Origin: an uncultured Prevotella sp.
GTDB lineage: Bacteria; Bacteroidota; Bacteroidia; Bacteroidales; Bacteroidaceae
Assembly: GCA_900545525.1 (NCBI GenBank)
Contig: UQZX01000006.1
Span: 51,913-115,912 of the forward strand
Direction of reading: 5' to 3'
DNA: 64,000 nt
Shown: piece after piece, positions 16,437 to 24,766 of the stretch
Numbering within the stretch: position 1 is the first letter of the stretch
Layout of the letters: the number at the start of each line of letters is the position of its first letter
Notes under the pieces: model-generated
Database searches by the model: none
What the model was told of the DNA's origin: nothing
Seen by the model: the letters and a program-made list of their open reading frames with translations, nothing else
Position numbers and translations under genes: made by a program

Positions 16437-17666
16437 CTAACGGTCGTTTATTTTAAACCTGTGTTTCTTGCGTGCTTTTCGCGGAGTCATAGGATTATAA
16501 GGGGCAAGTTCTTCCGTTTTTGTAATATCTGTTTCATATATTCCAGATGATTTGTATGGCACGCCGCGGTATTGTGCGTAGCGTTGTCTTATGCGTTCCA
16601 CATAGTCTACGGTCTCGCTTCCTCTCATATATCCGTATTTCACCACAGGGTCGTTGTAGCAGGCAGGTGTCTGTAGTCCAAGGATATATGGTGCCACGTG
16701 GTTCCAAAGATGCGGATTGCGTCCGTTCTTCCGTGCAAGTGCCATGGCGTCGCGTATGTGCAGTGGACCGGCGTTGTATGCGGCAAGTACAAAAAGACGG
16801 CGTTGATCCGTGTCGGTAACGTCGCGGAAAGAGTTCATCAGTTGCGATATGAACTTTGCTGCGGCTGCTATATTAGGTTCGGGATTGTATATGTCAGATA
16901 GCGGTAAGCCAAGATGAGCCGCCGTGGCAGGCATTATCTGCATGAGTCCGCATGCCCCTGCCCATGAGCGCGCCTTAGGGTCGAAACAGGATTCTTGATA
17001 ACATTGTGCCGCCATGAGTCTCCAGTCCCAGCGCGCCACGGGCGCATACTTCCGGAAAAGCGGGTCGTAAGAGGATATTATGCCGGCAGACTTGTTGAGG
17101 AATGGTGAATATGTATGCCGCCGGACACTTTTTTTCGAGAACATCATGCGTTGCTCCCTTTGTATTTCTGTAAGCATGGAAGGACGATACCAGTTGTTGA
17201 GCGTATCCGCAAGTTCTTTGTTCTCACCTGATACAGCCCACTGCATACCGAGAGAGTCGACAGTTGCGCCACAGAACCGTATGGGATACTTCCTGCCGTA
17301 TTTACGTGGAAGCATAACGGCTATAAGGTCACCCTCGCCGTCGCATAGCCTCGTAAGCATTTCGGTTGTGTCCTTGCACAGTTCCACACGCACGGATACT
17401 CCAAGATGTGCGGCAAACTTCTCGCACAACAAATACTGTGTTCCCATGCCGTGTCCGTGATAGTCGTAGTATGTATCAGGACCGGAAAGGGTGAGCATGA
17501 TCATCTCGCCGTTTGTCATGATGTCTTTCACCGCAAAGGCTTCACTTGTCGAGTCGGTGCTTACTTCTCCCCACGGTGTGACGATTGTCTCGGACTTTTT
17601 ATGCGAGCATGCGAAAAGCATTATCATGGCAAGTGCCATGCAGACCGTGTTTTTGTTCAGTGTCAT
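16437..17666 (-). CDS. Membrane-bound lytic transglycosylase MltF-type
   Basis: This 409-aa lipoprotein (lipobox LFAC, C20) cleaves peptidoglycan glycan strands. Residues about 50-160 form an amino-acid-binding-protein-like (SBP3) module, with GHGMGTQYLLCEKFAAHLGV and CDGEGDLIAV. The SLT catalytic domain follows (about 210-365), with QESCFDP (E225 the expected catalytic Glu), AGACGLMQIMPATA and NPEPNIAAAAKFISQL. This order is that of MltF. The C-terminal tail is basic (KARKKHRFKINDR). It lies 29 bp after the 57-aa membrane protein on the same strand, so the two are probably one mRNA, ending at the terminator at 16.4 kb. Confidence 0.9.
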   Translation of the reverse strand: MTLNKNTVCMALAMIMLFACSHKKSETIVTPWGEVSTDSTSEAFAVKDIMTNGEMIMLTLSGPDTYYDYHGHGMGTQYLLCEKFAAHLGVSVRVELCKDTTEMLTRLCDGEGDLIAVMLPRKYGRKYPIRFCGATVDSLGMQWAVSGENKELADTLNNWYRPSMLTEIQREQRMMFSKKSVRRHTYSPFLNKSAGIISSYDPLFRKYAPVARWDWRLMAAQCYQESCFDPKARSWAGACGLMQIMPATAAHLGLPLSDIYNPEPNIAAAAKFISQLMNSFRDVTDTDQRRLFVLAAYNAGPLHIRDAMALARKNGRNPHLWNHVAPYILGLQTPACYNDPVVKYGYMRGSETVDYVERIRQRYAQYRGVPYKSSGIYETDITKTEELAPYNPMTPRKARKKHRFKINDR

Positions 17667-17695
17667 CGTGAGGGATTGTGTATGTCTTGCCGTTG

Positions 17696-17869
17696 TCAGA
17701 ATTCCATGAATGTCGATATTATGGACAAAATCACGATGACTGCGGCAATGAACACCATTGTTCTGAAAAGTATCAGCGATATCTTTTTCTTACGGCTGCT
17801 TGAAAGCAGGCTTTTTCTCTTGAAGTCATCAGCACTGTCCATGTGCTTGATATTGTGTGTCTTATTCAT
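17696..17869 (-). CDS. Small single-span membrane protein, 57 aa
   Basis: The ATG at 17869 opens a 57-codon frame ending with TGA at 17696. The first 30 residues are polar and basic (RKSLLSSSRKKK at 19-30). They are followed by one hydrophobic helix (about 32-53, ISLILFRTMVFIAAVIVILS). The positive-inside rule places the N-terminus in the cytoplasm. It has no cysteine and no known motif that I recognise. It lies directly upstream of mltF on the same strand, so a role in tethering or regulating the transglycosylase is possible but only inferred from position. Basic-then-hydrophobic layout and tight spacing argue that it is real. Confidence 0.65.
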   Translation of the reverse strand: MNKTHNIKHMDSADDFKRKSLLSSSRKKKISLILFRTMVFIAAVIVILSIISTFMEF

Positions 17870-17997
17870 AATATTTTTTAAGGTATATGTGCTTATGCAA
17901 AAGCAATGATTATATTGTTCATGTTATATGTTTTATCTTTATACGAGGATGTCCAGATATAGTATCAGGTTTGTCCTGCCGTTTCTGCCGGCTATTC

Positions 17998-19425
17998 CTA
18001 CGGTGTATCTCTCGCTTCGAGCAGCACAACATTCTCCACATGCGGCGTATGGGGGAACATGTCCACGGGTTGTACAGCAGTTACACGGTATCGGCAGTCA
18101 AGGGCAGCAAGGTCGCGTGCCTGCGTAGCGGGGTTACAGCTTACATATACTATGCGGCGCGGTGCAGCGCGGAGTATTGTGTCTGTCACATCCTGATGCA
18201 TTCCGGCACGTGGCGGGTCGGTTATTATTACGTCGGGACGGCCGTGTATGCCGATGAACTCATCATTAAGAATGTCCTTCATGTCGCCGGCGTAGAACGT
18301 GGTGTTGTCTATCCCGTTGATTCTTGAGTTCACTTTGGCATCTTCTATAGCCTCCGGAACATATTCTATGCCGATGACCTTCCGTGCCTGTCGTGCCACA
18401 AAGTTGGCAATGGTTCCCGTTCCGGTATAAAGGTCGTATACAAGTTCATTGCCTGTAAGTCCGGCAAAGTTGCGCGCCACGGTATACAGGTGCAGAGCTT
18501 GTTCTGTATTGGTCTGATAGAAGCTTTTCGGACCGACTTTAAACTTAAGATCCTCCATTGTCTCATAGATAAAGTCATTACCTTTAAATGTTTTTATTTC
18601 AAGGTCATTGAAAGTATCGTTACACTTTTGGTTGTCCACATACAGCAGTGATGTTATCTGCGGAAACTTATCGGCTATATGGCGTAGCATTCTCTCTGCC
18701 TGCTCATGATCGTCATCCTTTTCAAAGTGAAATTGTATCAGTAGCATCCACTCGTCGGTATTTGAGTTTCTTATCATTATGTCGCGTAGCAGACCATGTT
18801 GTTGCCTCAGGTCGAAGAAAGATATTCCGTTGGCGTATGCGAAGTCGCGTATTTCGTTCCTTATACTGTTGTTCAGATCCTCCATAAGATGACAGGTCTC
18901 TATGGGAAGTATCTTGTCGAAGGCACCTGTAATATGAAATCCGATGGCATTCATGTTGTCATATACAGTTCCTGCTGCAACTTCCTCGCGCGTAAGCCAG
19001 CGTTTGTTCGAACATCCGAATTCAAGCTTGTTTCTGTATTCTCGTGTCTTTACCGACCCCAATATCGGACTTATTTCAGGCAGTTCTATCTTTCCGATGC
19101 GTGTTAGCTGGTCGGAAACTTGCCGTTGTTTCATCTTCAGCTGTTCGGTATATGGCAGGTTCTGCCATTTGCATCCTCCGCAAATGCCAAAATGGCTGCA
19201 CATCGGTGTCTCGCGCACATCGCTGTATTTTATAAACCTTATGACTTCAGCTTCGCAGTAGCTGTGCTTTTTCTTGCGTATTTGCAGGTCCACTACATCT
19301 CCCGGCACACAGAACGGCACGAAAATAACTTTGTCGTCCACTCTTGCAAGCGATTTACCTTCTGCGGCACAGTCGGTTATGGTTATATTTTCCAATATAG
19401 GTAATGGTTTTTTCTTTCTGCTCAT
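17998..19425 (-). CDS. rlmD: 23S rRNA (uracil-1939-C5)-methyltransferase RlmD
   Basis: This SAM-dependent enzyme (475 aa) methylates uracil in 23S rRNA. The N-terminal TRAM domain (about 10-65) carries basic KKKHSYCEAEVI. The iron-sulfur cluster cysteines are in CSHFGICGGCKW (C-x5-C-x2-C), with the fourth in the GCS region. The SAM-binding fold shows YDLYTGTGTIANFVA and VIGIEYVPEAI, then DPPRAGMH and the catalytic VSCNPATQARDL. The ATG at 19425 starts MSRKKK; upstream in-frame codons lie past the promoter -7 box at 19469-19462. RlmD versus the paralogous RlmCD of Gram-positives cannot be separated by eye, so the exact uracil is inferred. Confidence 0.88.
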   Translation of the reverse strand: MSRKKKPLPILENITITDCAAEGKSLARVDDKVIFVPFCVPGDVVDLQIRKKKHSYCEAEVIRFIKYSDVRETPMCSHFGICGGCKWQNLPYTEQLKMKQRQVSDQLTRIGKIELPEISPILGSVKTREYRNKLEFGCSNKRWLTREEVAAGTVYDNMNAIGFHITGAFDKILPIETCHLMEDLNNSIRNEIRDFAYANGISFFDLRQQHGLLRDIMIRNSNTDEWMLLIQFHFEKDDDHEQAERMLRHIADKFPQITSLLYVDNQKCNDTFNDLEIKTFKGNDFIYETMEDLKFKVGPKSFYQTNTEQALHLYTVARNFAGLTGNELVYDLYTGTGTIANFVARQARKVIGIEYVPEAIEDAKVNSRINGIDNTTFYAGDMKDILNDEFIGIHGRPDVIITDPPRAGMHQDVTDTILRAAPRRIVYVSCNPATQARDLAALDCRYRVTAVQPVDMFPHTPHVENVVLLEARDTP

Positions 19426-19461
19426 TATCTTTACTATGGTTTTGATAGTATTTATTGGGTG

Positions 19462-19469
19462 CAAAGTTA
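19462..19469 (-). promoter_or_regulatory. -7 box of rlmD
   Basis: TAACTTTG on the minus strand gives a start about 30 nt before the rlmD ATG. A good -33 box is not visible at the usual distance. Confidence 0.5.
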
Positions 19470-19591
19470 CTGAAAAACGCTGGAAATGCCGAATAAAAAG
19501 GTACAAAAGTCTTAGATTGGCTTATTAATGGATGTTGTTCTTGTTATAAACAAAAGCCAGTGTTATTCAGACCGTCAAAACGATATTTTCC

Positions 19592-19679
19592 AAAAGGTGG
19601 CGTTTCAGCCTCTGAAAGGTGACCTCTTGCAAGCCAAAAGGTCACCTCTTGCAATGTAAAAGGTGACCTTTCATATAAT
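19592..19679. repeat. 22-bp-period intergenic array (locus C)
   Basis: Four units start with (A/G)AA(A)AG boxes at 19592, 19614, 19636 and 19658, each exactly 22 bp after the previous. Cores are AAAAGGTGGCGTTT, GAAAGGTGACCTCTT, AAAAGGTCACCTCTT and AAAAGGTGACCTTT. The last is a perfect odd-centre palindrome (AAAGGT-G-ACCTTT). Confidence 0.9.
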
Positions 19680-20121
19680 ATATATTGTTATTGGGGTATC
19701 AAAAACTTTGCAGGAGTCATTTGCAATACAGAAAATTTTCCGTAGTTCTGGAAAGCTTTTATAAATTCTTTATTTATAGGAGGTCTGAGAGAATGGCTAA
19801 AATCGAGGTAACAAATTGGCAACCTTGTTCGTCATTCATAGACCTGAAGCATCATTAGTTTTACTCCAAAGCAGCAAGTGAACACCCAATCTATCAGTTT
19901 ACCTGCATACCAATCAACAACGAACCCTGTTAAGGGATCCAAATAAATTTTGCATGCAATGCTGACAGACATTTTCAAGGTAACCTTGGCTATCTATATG
20001 GCTTCCTATTTTGTCATATTGTTGTTTTTTGAGATTAAACGTTAACTATGCTCGTGCTCATAGATTTCAACCGCCACATTAATCACTTCAATAGGACGAA
20101 TAATAGATAATTAGCCATTTC

Positions 20122-20150
20122 TAAAAAGGGCCTCGGATTTCCGAGACCCT
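20122..20150 (-). terminator. Rho-independent terminator of the BspA-like gene
   Basis: On the minus strand an AGGGTCTCGG stem with one mismatch pairs with CCGAGGCCCT over a tiny loop and runs into TTTTTAG. It lies 23 bp after the stop codon. Confidence 0.85.
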
Positions 20151-20172
20151 TAATAACCTAAGAGTAATGTGT

Positions 20173-23100
20173 TTACTTTACCATAATTTTGAATGTTTTA
20201 TCACCAACAACGACAATGTATGTTCCATTTATTGCCGGTTGATATGATATGTCATCTCCATTAGAACGTTGCTGATATACCAACAATCCATTCATATGAT
20301 AAATACGGACATATATATCATTAGGAGTCCCAGTAACCATAATATTTAAGCCATCAACAGAAACTTCAATATTATCCATTGAAACATCATTTATACTGCT
20401 AGTTTTATTTTCTACTATCTTATTAAACTCTGACCATACCGGGGCGACCCAATAATAACTGTAACATCCTTTAGGTACTCTTAACTCGCAGCGAGCCTTT
20501 GAGACTTCTTCAAAGCAATCATTTTCACAGATTGGAGGTGTTAGCGCATCAACTGTTATAGTTGAAAGATTTACACAACCGATGAAAGCATCACGACCGA
20601 TAGACTGTAGCGATGAGGGCAAAATAACATTGCTAAGGTTCTTGGCATTAACAAACGCACCTGATGCAATCTTTTGAGTTTCGTCGTTTATAATGTAATT
20701 CGTAGAATTATGGTTTGCAGGGAATATTAGGAGTTTATCAAAAGAATATGTGTATAATACGCCATTCTTACTTGCAAAATTGGTATTCCCACTTTCGACA
20801 TTTATTTGGGAAATATTCTGGCAATCTTTAACTATACCAGTCCCAATTGTTTTAACGTTTAATGGTAATGTTATATCAGAAATACCGTTGCAACCCATAA
20901 AAGCCATATCCCCAATTGATGTCAAAGATTGCGGCATCGGTATTCTCTGCAAACTAATATCATTTCGGAACGATTGATTACCGAATGATTTAACTTCGTT
21001 GGGAATAGATACTACCGAGAGTCTATCGCAATCAGCAAAAGCGAAATCTTCTATTGTTGTAGTGTTGTCCGGCAGCATAAGATTTACGAGTACCTTGCAA
21101 TTATAGAACATATAATCACTAATCTTGAAATTATCAGTATAACAAGATTTGTAATAGCTTCTTCCACCAGATACTATTGTACACCCTGAAATATCAAGCG
21201 TTTCAAGAATACCGACTGTTTTATTACCATAGCTATCGCTACCAGCCATTTCTCTTATAAAATTAACATCCGTGCCATTAAGATAACCTGTTAAGCGTAG
21301 ATTCTTAATCTGATATTTCCTGTTTTCAGCTACAAGTGAAGGCAGAGTACCGGCCTCCTCTACATTTAAGTATATTTGAGGATTCGACGGGTCTCCTCCT
21401 GTGCCTGATACTACGAGAGTCTTGGATATCATTGGGGCAGCATTATGGTTTTTATCACCATTTTGAACAGCACGGATATTTACAGCACCTGTGCCGAAAC
21501 AATCAAGATACCATATTCCACTATTATTATACAATGTAGCAACATTGTTAGGAGACATTTCATAAGTAACAGGAAGTCCGGCACTGCTCGTAGCCTCTAA
21601 TGCAATTTGAGAATACCGTTGAATATCTGATAGATTTTGGTTCCAAATTAAAGTTTGGTCTGCTTTTGTTATAGTCAATTTACCCGAATTATATTGGGTA
21701 ATAAGGTAGTTTATTGCTGAGCCACCTTCAACTGAAATAAGGTATGTGCCAACATCTGACAGCTTTTCAGCTGAACATATAGCATTTGCCTCAGCAGTTA
21801 ATACTGATTTGTCCTCATTATTTACAAAACCGGTATATACAACTTCAAATTCAGGATTATCCTCTCCATAAATCCTTGTGTAGTTGCCAACAGATGCTTC
21901 TAATTGTCGTCTATTTACAGAAAGGGTGCCGGGACGATATTCAATATTGTAGTTGGTTGCAGATGCCCCGGACGGCTCAATGACATAATCACCAACATTG
22001 CTTGTTTTGGTTGCTGTGCATGTAAACATCGGTTGAGCAGACAAACAAGATTTTGTGTCTGAATTTCGAAGCCCCGAAAGAGTGTAATCAAACGATGGGT
22101 TGTCCTCAAAATAAAGACGAGAGTTGTCACTGGCAGTCAATATAAGAGGAGCCTTTGTTATTTTCAAAACTCCATCTTCATAAACCACAATTTCGTAATT
22201 ACGAGATGTTCCTCCATTGACTGTGATTGGATAATCCCCAACATCGCTTGTCTTAGATGCAGAGCAACTAATTATTGGGAGTGAAGAAAATGCCGTTTTC
22301 TCAGTATCATTTAATTTAAATCCAGAGAATGACATAGTAAACTCAGGATTGCTCTCACCATATTTTCTACTTGTATCGTTAACCTGAAGAGTTAAAGGTG
22401 CTTGAGTAACCTTCAAAAGTCCTTCAGTTAATCTTATGTCATAATTGTTCGATTCTGCAGAAAGCGTTATTGCATATTCTCCAACTTCGGAATTGATAGT
22501 TGCTGGAGTATTAAATACGAAATTATTAATAGATGTTTCAGTATTATCATCTGCTTTAAATCCACTCGCCTCAAAAGTAAAATGTGGATTCTCGTCTCCA
22601 TATGTTTTCTCACAATCATTCACACGAATTGTCAACTCCGCTTTTAAGATCTTAAAAGCATACGAAATAGGGAATGAATTTGACCAATTGTTATGCCGTG
22701 CTTCTATAGTTGTATTACCGGAATAATATCCTGCATCTTTTACGTCAAAATCACTGCAATACCATTCAATTCCCATTTTTTGTAATGGTAAAAAACTATT
22801 CAGACCACTCTTGATAAGCGGTTGTGGTGTTCCGTCATACCAATAGATGTATTCATTATCCTTCTGACCATACTCACCAATAGATGACACATTTGAACTA
22901 GAATAATTATTCGATGAAAGAAATGATTGAGGGCTTACTAAAAATAAATGCGCATTACCTTTTTCGATGATTGTTGGAAATGCGGAATCCAACACAGCAA
23001 TGTATACACCAGATTTTTGTTGACTTAATTGGACGTTTCCACGATATAAGACTATTCCTCCTGAATATATGACGTTTTGATCAATATATTCAATACTTGG

Positions 23101-23778
23101 CGGAAAGTGAAGATAGATATCAGAATATGTATAAAAAGCAAAAGAACCAATCCTACTTATTCCATTGTTCAATTCCACATCTGTGAGATTTCTGCATCCG
23201 TGAAAACAGCCCGATGGAATATTCGCAAGAGATGCCGGTATAGTAATGGTATTCAGCATAGTGCATTGTGAAAAAGCAAATTCACCTATCTTTTGCAGCG
23301 AATTAGGGAAGTTGATAGTTTGCAATGCAGAGCAATAGTCGAAAGCTTCCTTGCCAATCGATTTGAGCTGTTCTGGTAATTTGATAGTTTGTAAATTTGA
23401 ACAAAAAGCAAAACATTCCTCAGGAATAGAATCAACCAAAGAAGGAAGACTGATATTGCTAAGACTCTTGCAACCGTAAAAAGCACTATACCCGATTTGA
23501 GAAACAGTGTTAGGAACTGTAACAGCAAATAGACTACTGCAATTACAAAACGCCATCGCACCAATTGATGTTACCGTATATTTTTTGCCTTGATATTCTA
23601 TTTCACTGGGAATGACAATTGAGCCAGAGTATTTTTCGGTTTTTGACGTCACTGACACAGTATTGTCTGATTCAATAAAATAAGCTATTCCATCAACCTC
23701 AAAGCCATACGCCGAGACTGAAATGATTGCCAATAGTACTACCATCAACAATCTAACTTTTTGAATGATTGGTTTCAT
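20173..23778 (-). CDS. BspA-like leucine-rich-repeat surface protein with MBG repeats
   Basis: This is a very large (1201 aa) exported protein. Layout: signal peptide (1-25); BspA-type LRR_5 repeats (about 60-250, e.g. GAMAFCNCSSLFAVTVPNTV); four MBG-like Ig-fold repeats (about 390-715) each with a YGE/DxNPxF motif; a bacterial Ig-like stretch; a second LRR block (about 860-1100); and a C-terminal sorting-domain-like end (about 1130-1201, VRIYHMNGLLVYQQ ... GTYIVVVGDKTFKIMVK) of the type IX secretion class. Such proteins are usually surface adhesins. The start is only 9 bp after the HEPN-motif gene, so they share an mRNA. Codon use is visibly AT-richer than in neighbours, suggesting acquisition. 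Confidence 0.85.
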   Translation of the reverse strand: MKPIIQKVRLLMVVLLAIISVSAYGFEVDGIAYFIESDNTVSVTSKTEKYSGSIVIPSEIEYQGKKYTVTSIGAMAFCNCSSLFAVTVPNTVSQIGYSAFYGCKSLSNISLPSLVDSIPEECFAFCSNLQTIKLPEQLKSIGKEAFDYCSALQTINFPNSLQKIGEFAFSQCTMLNTITIPASLANIPSGCFHGCRNLTDVELNNGISRIGSFAFYTYSDIYLHFPPSIEYIDQNVIYSGGIVLYRGNVQLSQQKSGVYIAVLDSAFPTIIEKGNAHLFLVSPQSFLSSNNYSSSNVSSIGEYGQKDNEYIYWYDGTPQPLIKSGLNSFLPLQKMGIEWYCSDFDVKDAGYYSGNTTIEARHNNWSNSFPISYAFKILKAELTIRVNDCEKTYGDENPHFTFEASGFKADDNTETSINNFVFNTPATINSEVGEYAITLSAESNNYDIRLTEGLLKVTQAPLTLQVNDTSRKYGESNPEFTMSFSGFKLNDTEKTAFSSLPIISCSASKTSDVGDYPITVNGGTSRNYEIVVYEDGVLKITKAPLILTASDNSRLYFEDNPSFDYTLSGLRNSDTKSCLSAQPMFTCTATKTSNVGDYVIEPSGASATNYNIEYRPGTLSVNRRQLEASVGNYTRIYGEDNPEFEVVYTGFVNNEDKSVLTAEANAICSAEKLSDVGTYLISVEGGSAINYLITQYNSGKLTITKADQTLIWNQNLSDIQRYSQIALEATSSAGLPVTYEMSPNNVATLYNNSGIWYLDCFGTGAVNIRAVQNGDKNHNAAPMISKTLVVSGTGGDPSNPQIYLNVEEAGTLPSLVAENRKYQIKNLRLTGYLNGTDVNFIREMAGSDSYGNKTVGILETLDISGCTIVSGGRSYYKSCYTDNFKISDYMFYNCKVLVNLMLPDNTTTIEDFAFADCDRLSVVSIPNEVKSFGNQSFRNDISLQRIPMPQSLTSIGDMAFMGCNGISDITLPLNVKTIGTGIVKDCQNISQINVESGNTNFASKNGVLYTYSFDKLLIFPANHNSTNYIINDETQKIASGAFVNAKNLSNVILPSSLQSIGRDAFIGCVNLSTITVDALTPPICENDCFEEVSKARCELRVPKGCYSYYWVAPVWSEFNKIVENKTSSINDVSMDNIEVSVDGLNIMVTGTPNDIYVRIYHMNGLLVYQQRSNGDDISYQPAINGTYIVVVGDKTFKIMVK

Positions 23779-23787
23779 ATTGTATAG

Positions 23788-24264
23788 TTATTGGTTTTCG
23801 AGAGTTGTATTATTAATGTTCTCGTGGTCGCTAATGAGCTTTTCTCTGATATCGAAGAACTGGAAGCAAAATTTTTTCAACAGTTCAGCATTAACAAGTC
23901 CCCACATGGTTGTTTTATTTATCCCATCTGATATTACATAGTTATCCCCTTCACGGACTACACGATAATGAGCAAAGGCATTACGGAGATGGCGAAAGAA
24001 GGCAACCGATTTAGAGCCATTATCAGAATTTTTCTGATAAGATACCGTAAATCGAATCTTATTTGGAACAAGGTCTGCATCTATTTGAGCTGCGGAGCAA
24101 GCATCAATATCTAATACTCCCTTAAATTCTTTCACTATTACATTCCAATCGTATACTTCAGGCCAGCCTTGATTATTATCAAGACCAATGTCGTAATAGA
24201 AAAATCTCAAATCTTCATCATTAAGAACTCCGGTTGTAAAATGTTCGGGTATAAAGTAATCCAT
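23788..24264 (-). CDS. HEPN-motif protein, 158 aa
   Basis: This small helical protein has no signal peptide. Residues 91-100, RHLRNAFAHY, contain the HEPN signature R-N-x3-H (R94, N95, H99), the catalytic or RNA-binding motif of the HEPN superfamily found in RNases, toxins and abortive-infection proteins. The layout (mixed N-terminal half, motif after residue 90, then an SDG turn and C-terminal helices) fits small mobile-element HEPN families such as the one I know as pEK499_p136. It is followed 9 bp later by the 1201-aa surface protein. Upstream lies a 370-bp leader with a structured RNA-like element. RNase activity is a family-based inference, not shown. Confidence 0.7.
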   Translation of the reverse strand: MDYFIPEHFTTGVLNDEDLRFFYYDIGLDNNQGWPEVYDWNVIVKEFKGVLDIDACSAAQIDADLVPNKIRFTVSYQKNSDNGSKSVAFFRHLRNAFAHYRVVREGDNYVISDGINKTTMWGLVNAELLKKFCFQFFDIREKLISDHENINNTTLENQ

Positions 24265-24766
24265 ACAATTCGTAGTGCCGCGGTCATCCCCTCGTTGGCA
24301 TTAAAGTTATTATACGGAAAAAGCGTAGGAATCTGTACCTGTCACCGTCCTTCTGTCGGAGGCTTCTCGCATTGCCTTTCTCTGTTGGACGGCAACGCAG
24401 AAGCCCACGCTTGTATATGCAATCAATACATCCAGCTATATATTTCTTACGAAATATCATGCTGAATGTAAAATATTACATATCCACGGGCATCTACCGT
24501 TGCCCAATCCTTGACAGAGAATGAAATTTTGCGAGAATTTCCAACAATCAAGAATCAGCGCGGATAAACGCTTTCTTTTTAATTATGTCTACTCGCCGCC
24601 CTCTTACCCCAGACCGGGGCTTCTAAGCGGTCTGCAACCGCAAAGTTAATAAAATAATTCAAGATTGGATTACTCTGATTATTTTTTTGCCTATTTTTAT
24701 AGTGTTTTTCTTAGAATAGGTCATCATTCTTACTCTCCGTCATTGTAATGATATTCCTTTCCATGT
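24265..24766. other. Long leader region between integrase remnant and HEPN gene
   Basis: No protein gene is visible in these 502 bp. On the minus strand there is a -7 box TAACTTTG (24648-24641), then several stem-forming GC-rich blocks (24590-24640), an AT-rich middle, and the candidate structured RNA at 24317-24412. If transcription starts near 24634 the HEPN gene has a leader of about 370 nt. A phage-type attachment site could also lie here; I see no long direct repeat that proves it. Confidence 0.5.
24317..24412 (-). ncRNA. Candidate structured RNA with pseudoknot and U-tract
   Basis: On the minus strand GCGTGGG (24410-24404) can pair with CCTACGC (24328-24322), which is followed by TTTTT, as in a terminator. 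Inside, GGCTTCTGCGTTGCC (24405-24391) pairs with GGCAATGCGAGAAGCC (24376-24361) with small bulges. CCGTCC (24392-24387), overlapping the end of that arm and running into its loop, can pair with GGACGG (24350-24345) beyond the hairpin, giving a possible pseudoknot. I do not recognise the family. Confidence 0.45.

Larger units (their letters stand above)
19426..20172. other. Intergenic region between rlmD and the BspA-like gene
   Basis: This 747-bp stretch holds the rlmD promoter (19462-19469), a 22-bp array (19592-19679) and a terminator for the BspA-like gene (20122-20150). Between 19690 and 20110 I see no family-level gene. A 46-codon ATG frame on the minus strand (19972-19832), encoding LDPLTGFVVDWYAGKLIDWV in its middle, could be a tiny gene or a remnant. 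Composition there is AT-rich, like the island that follows. Confidence 0.5.

Noticed and set aside
24265..24766. tmRNA or RNase P RNA in the leader of the HEPN gene
   Set aside because: The conserved ends and core motifs of tmRNA and RNase P RNA are not present. The structured element is too short and does not match either.
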